Shown here piece by piece: positions 1-6,519 of a stretch of DNA of 15,580 bases (within the stretch, counting starts at the first letter, position 1; the number at the start of each line of letters is the position of its first letter). Under the pieces are notes generated by a model that was not told the DNA's origin, did not search any database, and worked only from the letters and a program-made list of their open reading frames with translations. Position numbers and translations under genes: made by a program. Source of the stretch: Trichomonas tenax (taxonomy: Eukaryota > Parabasalia > Trichomonadida > Trichomonadidae); contig JALKBU010001165.1 in NCBI GenBank assembly GCA_023091735.1, positions 1-15,580 of the forward strand, read 5' to 3'.

Positions 1-17
1 AAAAATAATATTTTAAA

Positions 18-30
18 TTTTTATCCAATA
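18..30 (+). promoter_or_regulatory. Promoter-like motif TTTTTATCCAATA before the Lys-rich gene
   Basis: The 13-nt string TTTTTATCCAATA ends 6 nt before the ATG at 37. Exactly the same 13 nt, on the other strand, ends 1 nt before the ATG of the gene at 2973 (positions 2987-2975). Both copies are preceded by A/T tracts containing AATAAT. Position and sharing suggest a core promoter or initiator used by the element's own genes. The function is inferred. It resembles the trichomonad initiator (TCA-Y-T/A) only loosely, because it reads TCCAATA. Confidence 0.4.
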
Positions 31-36
31 TAAAAC

Positions 37-402
37 ATGACAGACTTCGAAACTTTGAAAGCGACATTAAAGGAAGAAATATTAAAGGAGCTTAGCTCCA
101 AGACCGAAGATCACGAACTCAAAACAACAACGAAAACAAGAAAGACGAAAAAGAATGAAAAAGATGATGAAGGAGTAACGGAGGAAAAACCAGTTAAGCC
201 TAAACGTAAGTGTACAGAAAAACAATTAGCAGCACTTGCTGCAGGTCGTCAGAAAAATCCGAGATGGATAAGTAAGCGTATGAGAGAAGCAGAGGAAAGG
301 GCTAAAGCCCTTGAGGGTCAAATGCCCGAAGCCAAAAAGAAAGAAGAGGAACGGGTTAAAGCCCGTGAGGCACAAAGTGCCGAAGAAAAGAAATCAGAAT
401 AA
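37..402 (+). CDS. Small Lys-rich protein of the virus-like element
   Basis: This encodes 121 aa, is extremely rich in Lys, Glu and Arg, has no membrane segment, and is probably mostly helical. Residues about 6-20 form an amphipathic stretch (LKATLKEEILKELS). Residues 54-75 hold a basic block with KPKRKCTEKQLAALAAGRQK. The tail is a charged helix of KKKEEER type. A second, broken copy lies at 2368-2586 and matches both the N-terminal helix and the basic block, which shows these are the conserved parts. From memory, basic TEKQLxALxxGR-like blocks occur in small proteins of eukaryotic DNA viruses; I cannot verify that here. DNA or capsid binding is possible but not shown. The start is the ATG just after the promoter-like motif; the stop is TAA. 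Confidence 0.65.
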   Translation: MTDFETLKATLKEEILKELSSKTEDHELKTTTKTRKTKKNEKDDEGVTEEKPVKPKRKCTEKQLAALAAGRQKNPRWISKRMREAEERAKALEGQMPEAKKKEEERVKAREAQSAEEKKSE

Positions 403-484
403 CCACTAAAATTATTTTTCAAAATTTCCTTACCCCATTTCTTTTCGCTTTCTTTTCTTAGTTAGTTAGTCATAAATTATTTTT

Positions 485-612
485 AAAACTGAATAAATTT
501 TATAAAGTCAGGAATTCCAAAATAAAATTAACGTTAGTTTTGTAAGTAATTCAAAAATTTATTTTCTATATGGGTGGCACCTAACTTGTAAAACTAATTC
601 TGTCGTAAATAT
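485..612. repeat. Direct repeat, copy 1 (128 bp)
   Basis: This matches 703-830 at a constant offset of 218 bp with no gap. Only three differences are seen, clustered around 572-578 (TGGGTGGCAC here, TAGGGGGAAC in copy 2). It begins AAAACTGAATAAATTTTATA and ends TCTGTCGTAAATAT. About 55 bp downstream is a damaged copy of the stem-loop. The high identity implies a recent duplication or recent transposition of the unit. Confidence 0.9.
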
Positions 613-666
613 TAGTATTAATAAATTACTCGTTTTGTAATTTGTGATTTCAGTATTTATATAAAA

Positions 667-691
667 AGATGTTCGCAGAACTCGTGGATTA
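667..691 (+). repeat. Truncated copy of the stem-loop
   Basis: AGATGTTCGC at 667-676 and TCGTGGATTA at 682-691 match the outer left arm and the inner right part of the complete hairpin at 839-885. The inner left arm and loop are missing and the outer right arm is replaced by a T-run, so it can no longer fold. It shows that the hairpin belongs to the repeated unit. Confidence 0.7.
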
Positions 692-702
692 TTTTTTTTT
701 CA

Positions 703-830
703 AAAACTGAATAAATTTTATAAAGTCAGGAATTCCAAAATAAAATTAACGTTAGTTTTGTAAGTAATTCAAAAATTTATTTTCTATATAGGGGGAACCT
801 AACTTGTAAAACTAATTCTGTCGTAAATAT
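703..830. repeat. Direct repeat, copy 2 (128 bp)
   Basis: This is the second copy of the 485-612 repeat, with 125 of 128 positions identical by eye. Only about 8 bp separate it from the complete stem-loop at 839-885, against about 54 bp in copy 1. The unit (128-bp block, spacer, hairpin) is therefore present twice in direct orientation, with different spacers. Confidence 0.9.
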
Positions 831-838
831 ATTTAAAT

Positions 839-885
839 AGATGTTCGCGGAAGCCACGGCGCAGTCGTGGATTACGCGAATATCT
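839..885. repeat. Complete 47-nt stem-loop at the end of the repeat unit
   Basis: The outer arms AGATGTTCGCG (839-849) and CGCGAATATCT (875-885) pair over 11 positions with one G-T wobble. Inside them, CCACG (854-858) pairs with CGTGG (866-870). A 7-nt loop (859-865) closes the hairpin and a 4x4 internal loop (850-853 and 871-874) lies between the stems. The GC content is far above the surroundings. It could be the tip of a mobile element, a recombination hairpin or a structured RNA. I see no tRNA or hammerhead core. Confidence 0.75.
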
Positions 886-1882
886 AATTACTAACTATAA
901 TTAGAATTCTTAGGGAATAAGAACCAAATTCTATTAACATTAATTGGAGTATATGTTGCTGTGAATGTTGATTTAACATTAGTATTAAATCAACAAAGTT
1001 AGCAGAAACCTTAGCAATAGTATAATTAATAACTTTTAATGTAATTCCATCAGCAGCTTTAGTAATAGCATTGAAATGTTTAAATTCTTCATTTAATGGA
1101 ACAAACCTATTAGTAATTTGTGGATATGTTTTAACCTTAGCTAAGTTATTTGGTGTTAATAAGGCATCATCTAAACTTAATGGTGCTATTTGTAATGCGT
1201 CTGCTGTGAATTTAACCTTGAGTTGAATATTACCAGCAAAATCGGGTAAGAATCTAATAGCTTCAAATAGTAAGAATCTTCTAATATCTATCTTTAAATT
1301 TAAACTAATATCAAATGTATTATCAGTTTCTAATTCAGTCATATCAATAACAATACCAGATCTAACAGTATTAACACGTTTCCAAACATCTGTATGTTTT
1401 GTTTTAGAAAATACATCAGTTTTCTTAATAACATCTGTTGTTCCACGATTACTCATAATATAACCTTCATTAATTGCGTTATCTTGTGAATCAATAACTC
1501 TACTATTTGCTAAGATTTGATATGCGGATACAGCATATAAGCTATCATCAAATCCAACCCAAATAGATGGTTCATTATATGGTTCATCTTTTGTAAAACC
1601 TGTTGTTTTAATATATGATGATAAAGCACTCTTAAGTTTTGCCTTTAATGTATATGTAATACATGTATTGAATAGATCTATCATGTTTTCACCTTTAGGC
1701 GATATATTAAATGTTACATAATGATTTTCTTTAATATCTTTCGGATTAGATGGATCTTTAGACGGTACATAATGTCTATTGGTATCACATACTTGAAAAG
1801 AATTATCTATAATATCAAAGTGACTCTTAACCTGATGATAATTCTCTGTTGGTGTGAATTCGTTTAACTGTTCGTTATTCAT
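884..1882 (-). pseudogene. Probable Maverick/Polinton-type major capsid protein (double jelly roll), 3'-broken
   Basis: The minus-strand ATG at 1882 opens 332 codons. The content is beta-rich and virion-like: near residues 60-90 is a segment of the type expected for the first strands of a double-jelly-roll capsid protein (SPKGENMIDLFNT then a hydrophobic strand), and near residues 200-235 is IRRFLLFEAIRFLPDFAGNI followed by alternating hydrophobics. The last about 35 residues (after ANFVD) look wrong. Another minus-strand frame opens at about 990 and gives a better continuation (containing NRIWFLFPKNSNYS) until TAG at 891-893. This suggests loss of one base in the T-run at 985-990. Even then it stops where the repeat begins and is shorter than I expect for such a capsid protein, so it looks truncated as well as shifted. 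The family call rests on pattern, not alignment. Confidence 0.55.
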
Positions 1883-1909
1883 TTAATAAAAATCAATAAT
1901 ATATATAAC

Positions 1910-2329
1910 CTATAATCTTATTATTCCTGCTCTTCTATTTCTAACCGGCATTGGAAATGGTCTATTATTTGTTACTGTTTCTTGAATGTTTTCTATGAAT
2001 TGTGTATTTTCATTTGTTTCACGTTCTCATTCAACTGAATTCTTATTCATATCTTCTGATGTTGTTGATTTCTCTAATACCTTTAGCATCTTCGACAGTA
2101 ATGCTTTATTAGATAATTGTTGATAATCATCTTCTGAATCTGATGATAAATTATCGTCTAATATGATTTCAGATGAACTATCAGATTCTTCTTTCTTAGA
2201 ATTTAATGGTACTTTTCTTTTACGAACTTGTATCTTACCATTTGTTTTAACAACATAATATAATGGATGTTGAATACCACGTTCTTCATTATCTATAATT
2301 GATTGCCTTTCGGATTTACTTAAGCTCAT
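1910..2329 (-). pseudogene. Small gene upstream of the capsid gene, interrupted by an in-frame TGA
   Basis: The ATG at 2329 opens 100 codons to TGA at 2027-2029. The same frame then runs on for another 38 codons to TAG at 1910-1912. This tail is composed like real coding sequence and ends in a proline/arginine-rich patch (RPFPMPVRNRRAGIIRL). The single TGA therefore looks like a nonsense mutation in a gene of about 139 codons, although a genuine 100-aa product cannot be excluded. The N-terminal part is basic with YYVVKTNGKIQVRKRKVP; the middle is a Ser/Asp/Glu-rich acidic stretch; then comes a short helix (LSNKALLSKMLKVLEKS). Its reading direction and the gap of only 27 bp to the capsid ATG suggest a virion or assembly partner. 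No family is recognised. Confidence 0.55.
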
Positions 2330-2367
2330 TTAATTATAAATAAAATCAAAAGTTTTATCTTATTAAA
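2330..2367. promoter_or_regulatory. 38-bp divergent promoter region
   Basis: The ATGs at 2329 (-) and 2368 (+) are separated by only 38 bp of almost pure A/T. Each ATG is preceded by a T-rich core (TTTTATTTATAATTAA on the minus side, TTTTATCTTATTAAA on the plus side). These resemble, more loosely, the TTTTTATCC motif before the genes at 37 and 2973. Any shared promoter must be very compact. Confidence 0.4.
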
Positions 2368-2586
2368 ATGTCGGATACAATTAACATCCAATCACTTAGA
2401 GATGAAATTAAACAAGAAATTCTAAAGGAATTGTCAAATGATAAATCAAAGAAGATTAAACAAGATAAACCTAAAAGAAAGTGTCCTGAAAAATAATTAG
2501 CTGCGGTGGCTGCTGGTAGACAAAAGAATTTAAGACTTCAAAAGAAATCTAAAGAAGAAGATTCAGAAATTGGTTATGATATTTAA
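2368..2586 (+). pseudogene. Second copy of the Lys-rich gene, with internal stop
   Basis: The ATG at 2368 opens a frame that runs to TAA at 2584-2586 but is cut by TAA at 2494-2496. Read through, it gives 72 positions. The N-terminal helix (EIKQEILKELS) and the basic block (KPKRKCPEK, stop, LAAVAAGRQKN) align with the gene at 37-402. At the stop that gene has CAA (Gln), so one C-to-T change explains it. This copy lacks about 20 residues of the basic linker and most of the charged tail. Because other genes in the window end in TAA, a reassigned TAA=Gln code is unlikely; this is a decayed paralogue. It starts 38 bp from the divergent gene at 2329. Confidence 0.8.
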
Positions 2587-2601
2587 TTAATAAATATATT
2601 A

Positions 2602-2973
2602 TTATTTTTGTAAATAGCTATTTAAACATTCCTTAAAGTTACAATACCTGTTATATGGATTAATGTAATGTACTTTGCCGTCATCACCATATAACATATA
2701 ATTATTATGACAGTTCTGTTTTAATACAGTTACTTTATTCATATAATAATTAATATAATAAATCTTATCTTCAGATTCACTATAAAAGAAATTCTTAGTT
2801 AAATACGAAAATCTATTCTTCTGTATAACTGTATCACAATAAAGAATAAACTTAACATCATATGGCAAAGTTATATATTCAGGATCTTTATCAGCATTTT
2901 TAAATTTAGCATTTGTATTAAACAACTTCTGTAATCTCTCTGGAAAAGAGTACTGATATATATAACTTGACAT
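2602..2973 (-). CDS. Unrecognised 123-aa protein of the virus-like element
   Basis: I do not recognise this protein. It is rich in Tyr, Asn and Lys (for example KIYYINYYMNKVTVL) with four Cys, no clear membrane segment and no known catalytic motif. The pattern suggests a small alpha/beta or beta fold. The middle (LPYDVKFILYCDTVIQKN) and the end (NPYNRYCNFKECLNSYL) are the least biased parts. The ATG at 2973 lies 1 nt after a 13-nt motif that also precedes the gene at 37, which ties it to the same element. Its codons strongly favour A/T, like its neighbours. It ends 15 bp from the Lys-rich pseudogene, tail to tail. It appears intact. Confidence 0.55.
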   Translation of the reverse strand: MSSYIYQYSFPERLQKLFNTNAKFKNADKDPEYITLPYDVKFILYCDTVIQKNRFSYLTKNFFYSESEDKIYYINYYMNKVTVLKQNCHNNYMLYGDDGKVHYINPYNRYCNFKECLNSYLQK

Positions 2974-2974
2974 T

Positions 2975-2987
2975 TATTGGATAAAAA
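2975..2987 (-). promoter_or_regulatory. Second copy of the TTTTTATCCAATA motif
   Basis: On the minus strand this reads TTTTTATCCAATA and is followed after one base by the ATG at 2973. It is identical over 13 nt to positions 18-30 before the gene at 37. The spacing to the ATG differs (1 nt against 6 nt), which fits a transcription-start element better than a ribosome-contact site. Confidence 0.4.
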
Positions 2988-5269
2988 AATATTTATTATT
3001 TTTAATTATTATTCTTTTATAAATACTTATAACACACGTTCCGGAACAGATTACATGCCACCGTACATTACTGTGTATGCTTGGTATAGAACTAATTAAA
3101 AAAATATTTTTTATTATTTATATTTTTAATTACTTTTTGCAATTTATATTTTAATTATTTATTTTCATTTATATTTTTATATATTATTGGAAGTTATAAA
3201 AAGTGAATTTTAAAAGAATTAGCTTATTTATGTCCCGAGTCTAACATTTAGATCCTTTGTAACGCTAGGTACAAACGAGCGAAATGTTATATACTAACTA
3301 CAGCATAGCCGATTATATCCTAATTGCATAGGATTTAACATCTAGCACAAACAGAGACCAGGTTTTTATTAACTTCGGTCATTTGTGGTTGTATTAAGTT
3401 TGTTATAAAGGTAAATCAACGATTTACTGATGGAAATGCTAGCAAATAATCATGCTCATTCAGAAATAGAGTAATTTTAACCATAAATTTCATCTGTTTG
3501 CAAATTCCATTTTGTATTTTAAAACTGGCTCACCCTATTGACTCAAAAAGTACTTCCATGACATACACGATATATATTCTTTATATGCTGTGACTTATAG
3601 ACAAAATTGTAGTATTTTGAATATGAAATAATCGTTAAAGCCCATATTAATTCGATAATATCGGTTCAATTGATTTTGTTTTGGTCGATGATGTTTATTG
3701 TAAATTGGCGGCATGCCTTGTGCTTAGTTCAATGGAAGCAGTTGGGTTGCTGCAATTTGTCATAGGAAAAAGTTTGCTGAAGAGAAGAAACTCTGAAAAA
3801 ATGGGAAAAAGTTACCCTCCTTTTCTCTGTGTGTTATTCTCCCAAAAATTTAACCAGTTAAATTTGAAAAATTGAAAAGAACCGAATTGTAACATTTTTT
3901 TGGGGAGAATTATATAATTCTCCCCAAAAATACAATGATTTTAGTATGGATTTTTTTCAAAAAAAAGCTAAAAAAGCATATTTGTGATTAGATTTACCTA
4001 TTTATCATCGACAACAACATATTTTACGTTATAAAAATGCTATACAATGGCAATATAATATATTATAATGAGTAAAGCACATCATGGCAAATCAATGTTT
4101 TTGATGCAAGATATATCTAATATTTTAATGAAATATAGACTTTGTTAGCTAATTCTTTAATATATCATGCACAACAGTATTTTGTACATTAGGGTTCAAT
4201 AACTTAGCAAAAAGTTAATCGAGTGAGTTAAAAAACGAGTTTTGCCGACTTTGCGTATAAAAATTTAATTGCCCTGTTGAGTTGTATCTTTGTGTAATAG
4301 ATACTCTTCATCTTGCCAAACGGTCATATAAATAGTATGATATGTATATCAATAAGGTTTAATTAAAACTAATCAATATGAAAGTTAGATTGCAAATTAC
4401 AAATTCAGGATAACACGCAAATATGCATTAGTAAGTTCTGCTACAACTTAATTAGCATCATATGTGTTTCATGTTTAAAGCTTGTTGAATGCATTGTCAT
4501 AACACTAAACCTGAAATTTTAGAGGGGAAATTATAAGGTTATATATTTTGAAAAAAGGTTTTATGAAGTTTGATTCGAAACTGCAATTGATAAGTGTGTT
4601 AATACCGCTATGACACTCTGTATTGAATTTTCGAAGTAATTTCTTGTTCAAATATGAAAAAATTACTTAAGTAATAATCTCCAAAGCTTGGCAGCTTAGT
4701 TATTGGGCTCTCCAGTTTTTTACATGATGAGTCTTATTAAGAAATTAAAGCAATCCTGAACAGCTCTATAAATTCTCATAAAACCATGATATTCAAAGAA
4801 TTCAATATCAATGATTTACAAATATAAAGTATAAATCAAAGGAAATACTAACAAATTGCCAGTAAATATGAATACAATCTATAACTCTGCTTTTACGATG
4901 TTTTAAAAGCAAAATATAATATTAAATATCATAATCGATGTAAAAGACAGTAGATAGCATCAGTATAGAGCATGAATGTAATTGGCAATCATTTTGAATT
5001 TTGATGAAATTTCAATATTTTTTTCTATGTCGGAAAAGGTTTTGCTGATAAAATGTCACATGCTTAGCATCAGGTCCTGAACAAATTTTCCAATATATTT
5101 GTAAATCAGAAGTGAACTTTTCTCGCTTAACTTGGAATAGACCATTAACAAAAAGTGAGAAATAAGGTTAGTTCCATGTCTGTCCCCTAATTTCACCTGA
5201 CATGTCTAAAATTACATTGCAAATATGAAATTTACATGACAAAATGTTGTGGATAAACGTACAGTAAAA
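2988..5269. other. 2.3-kb AT-rich region without a supportable gene
   Basis: No long ORF starts with ATG here. An open frame at about 3649-3875 encodes a short Cys/Leu-rich stretch, but its only ATG lies well inside and it matches nothing I know. Visible structure: a perfect 10-bp palindrome GTTCCGGAAC at 3038-3047, a small hairpin ATCCTA-ATTGCA-TAGGAT near 3317-3334, low-complexity A/T at about 3090-3190, and a 34-bp palindrome at 3897-3930. The stretch 3230-3370 is less AT-rich than its surroundings. No transfer RNA or other known RNA was recognised. The right end must hold the promoter of the coiled-coil gene at 5270. Confidence 0.55.
3897..3930. repeat. Perfect 34-bp palindrome
   Basis: The core GGGGAGAATTATATAATTCTCCCC (3902-3925) equals its own reverse complement and is extended by five T on the left and five A on the right. 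It is striking in this background because of the G4/C4 runs. It would form a stem of about 15 bp. Possible identities are two transposon inverted-repeat tips joined head to head, a tiny foldback element, or an RNA hairpin. No transposase lies nearby. Confidence 0.85.
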
Positions 5270-6022
5270 ATGGATTTCTACGATTCTAAAGCAGCCGTTG
5301 ATGCAATGGCGGCACTCCAAGCCCGCATAAAGGAGCTAGAGCAAGGAAACGCAAAACTCAGAAAAGAAGCATCAAGACTTAGAGTTATTGCTGATGAAGA
5401 TGAATCCAAACTTCAGGAAAGAGAGCTTTCTTTGATGGAGGCATCAGATAGAGCCCAAAAGATGCTCGAAGGTGCATCAGAAACATTAACAGAACTTCGC
5501 AGAATCAAAAAAGAAAATCGCGCACTTGAAAAACAATTAAATGAGCTCCAAGATCAGCTTTCTAAGAAAGTCGACGCTGAAAGAAGATCAGCAAACTCAC
5601 TTGCATCGATGGAAAAGCAGAGAAAACACGCAAAGAAACTTATTGCAGAGTACGAAGCTTTGTTCAAAGAAATTCTCACTCCTCCGGCACTAGATTTGCA
5701 GAGAATCGACGGTGTTCCATTCAATAACACAGCAATCACTGCAACAACACATTCTTTGCCAGCAACTTTACAAACAGTTATTCAGATCATCCAAACACTT
5801 CCATTTCCGTTCAGAGACCAGAAATTGGAGAAGAAGAGAGAGATTATTGTTGAATTGCTCAAAGCAAGAGATATTTCAGCAAGAATCGCAGATGAAATCC
5901 ACGAATTAGAGCTCCAGAAGAGAGATATGGGAAATTCAAGGCGTATTCAGGCTGAAATCGATGTTAAGGCTTCACATTATTATTTGATCACACAAGCAAT
6001 GTCACGCTTCAGATTTGAGTAA
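5270..6022 (+). CDS. Coiled-coil protein, 250 aa, function unknown
   Basis: The frame is open from GTG at 5249, but the first ATG in it is at 5270, and an in-frame TGA lies at 5237, so 5270 is the likely start. Residues about 8-135 are a long charged coiled coil (heptad-like runs such as LQARIKELEQGNAKLRKEAS and IKKENRALEKQLNELQDQL). Residues 137-180 are a Pro/Thr-containing break with ITATTHSLPATLQTVIQII. Residues 183-225 are a second helix (DQKLEKKREIIVELLKARD). It ends SRFRFE. There is no signal peptide or membrane segment. Such a layout suits a cytoskeletal, centrosomal or tethering protein, but no specific family is recognised. No clear TCA-type initiator is seen before the ATG. The gene reads in the same direction as katanin, 497 bp upstream of it, and appears intact. 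Confidence 0.8.
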   Translation: MDFYDSKAAVDAMAALQARIKELEQGNAKLRKEASRLRVIADEDESKLQERELSLMEASDRAQKMLEGASETLTELRRIKKENRALEKQLNELQDQLSKKVDAERRSANSLASMEKQRKHAKKLIAEYEALFKEILTPPALDLQRIDGVPFNNTAITATTHSLPATLQTVIQIIQTLPFPFRDQKLEKKREIIVELLKARDISARIADEIHELELQKRDMGNSRRIQAEIDVKASHYYLITQAMSRFRFE

Positions 6023-6519
6023 CTGAGATCTTCCTTATTGGTTTTACTTTATGATTTTCTTAAAAATGTTATTTGAATTTTTATATCTAAATTTTATTTA
6101 CAAAATATCGATTCTCATGACTCTGCACATTGGAAACGTTTAATATTTATGAAATATAATAAATTTTCATGTTCATTCCTTTTCATTTTGATTTATGTTG
6201 AACTTTGATTTCAAAAAATTTAAAATCCATGTTCGAGTATAAATATATAAAGTACATAAATATGGTAATTGATATTTAAATTTAATCGAAGATATAAAAT
6301 GAATATAAAATTTGGAAATTTTATTAAAAAAAATATTTATTAAACTTTGAATTTAGCATTTAATTGATATAAGATGATTGATCTCATGATTAATGATGAA
6401 CAATAATAATCAAAATTTTTTCGATTCAAAATATAAAGCAAATCAAGCAAAATCTAAGTGAAAGTTGTTGATTCTTAAGTAAAATTATATCATATGTCAA
6501 AGAAATAAATCATTTTTCA
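6023..6519. other. Intergenic spacer with the katanin p80 promoter
   Basis: About 500 bp of A/T-rich sequence without an ORF, between the stop of the coiled-coil gene and the katanin ATG. Apart from the initiator-like TCATTT at 6510-6515, I see no repeat, RNA gene or recognisable element in it. Confidence 0.6.
6510..6515 (+). promoter_or_regulatory. Trichomonad-type initiator (Inr) TCATTT
   Basis: TCATTT fits the Trichomonas initiator consensus TCA-Y-T-(T/A), with the inferred start A at 6512, only 8 nt before the katanin ATG at 6520. Very short 5' leaders are usual in trichomonads. One six-base match in AT-rich DNA is weak alone; its position gives it weight. Confidence 0.5.

Larger units (their letters stand above)
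403..883. other. Intergenic repeat region between the Lys-rich gene and the capsid remnant
   Basis: No ORF here can be supported. The stretch is very AT-rich. It starts with a pyrimidine-rich run (about 425-465) after the stop of the Lys-rich gene, then holds two near-identical 128-bp direct repeats, a partial and a complete copy of a stem-loop, and a T-run at 692-700. The right edge meets the 3' end of the broken capsid gene, so the junction at about 886-893 probably marks where repeat DNA joined the capsid sequence. Confidence 0.6.

Noticed and set aside
2494..2496. TAA read as glutamine (alternative genetic code)
   Set aside because: Other genes here (37-402, 2602-2973, 11103-12890) end at TAA in natural positions, so a nonsense mutation is the simpler reading.
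3350..3362. ACAGAGA string like the U6 snRNA box
   Set aside because: The surrounding U6 features (the AGC triad spacing, the AGAUUAGCAUGG block and the terminal stem) are absent.
3681..3875. 64-codon open frame with Cys/Leu-rich product
   Set aside because: It begins with TTG; the first ATG is about 17 codons in, leaving under 50 residues. No family pattern, and no continuation on either side.
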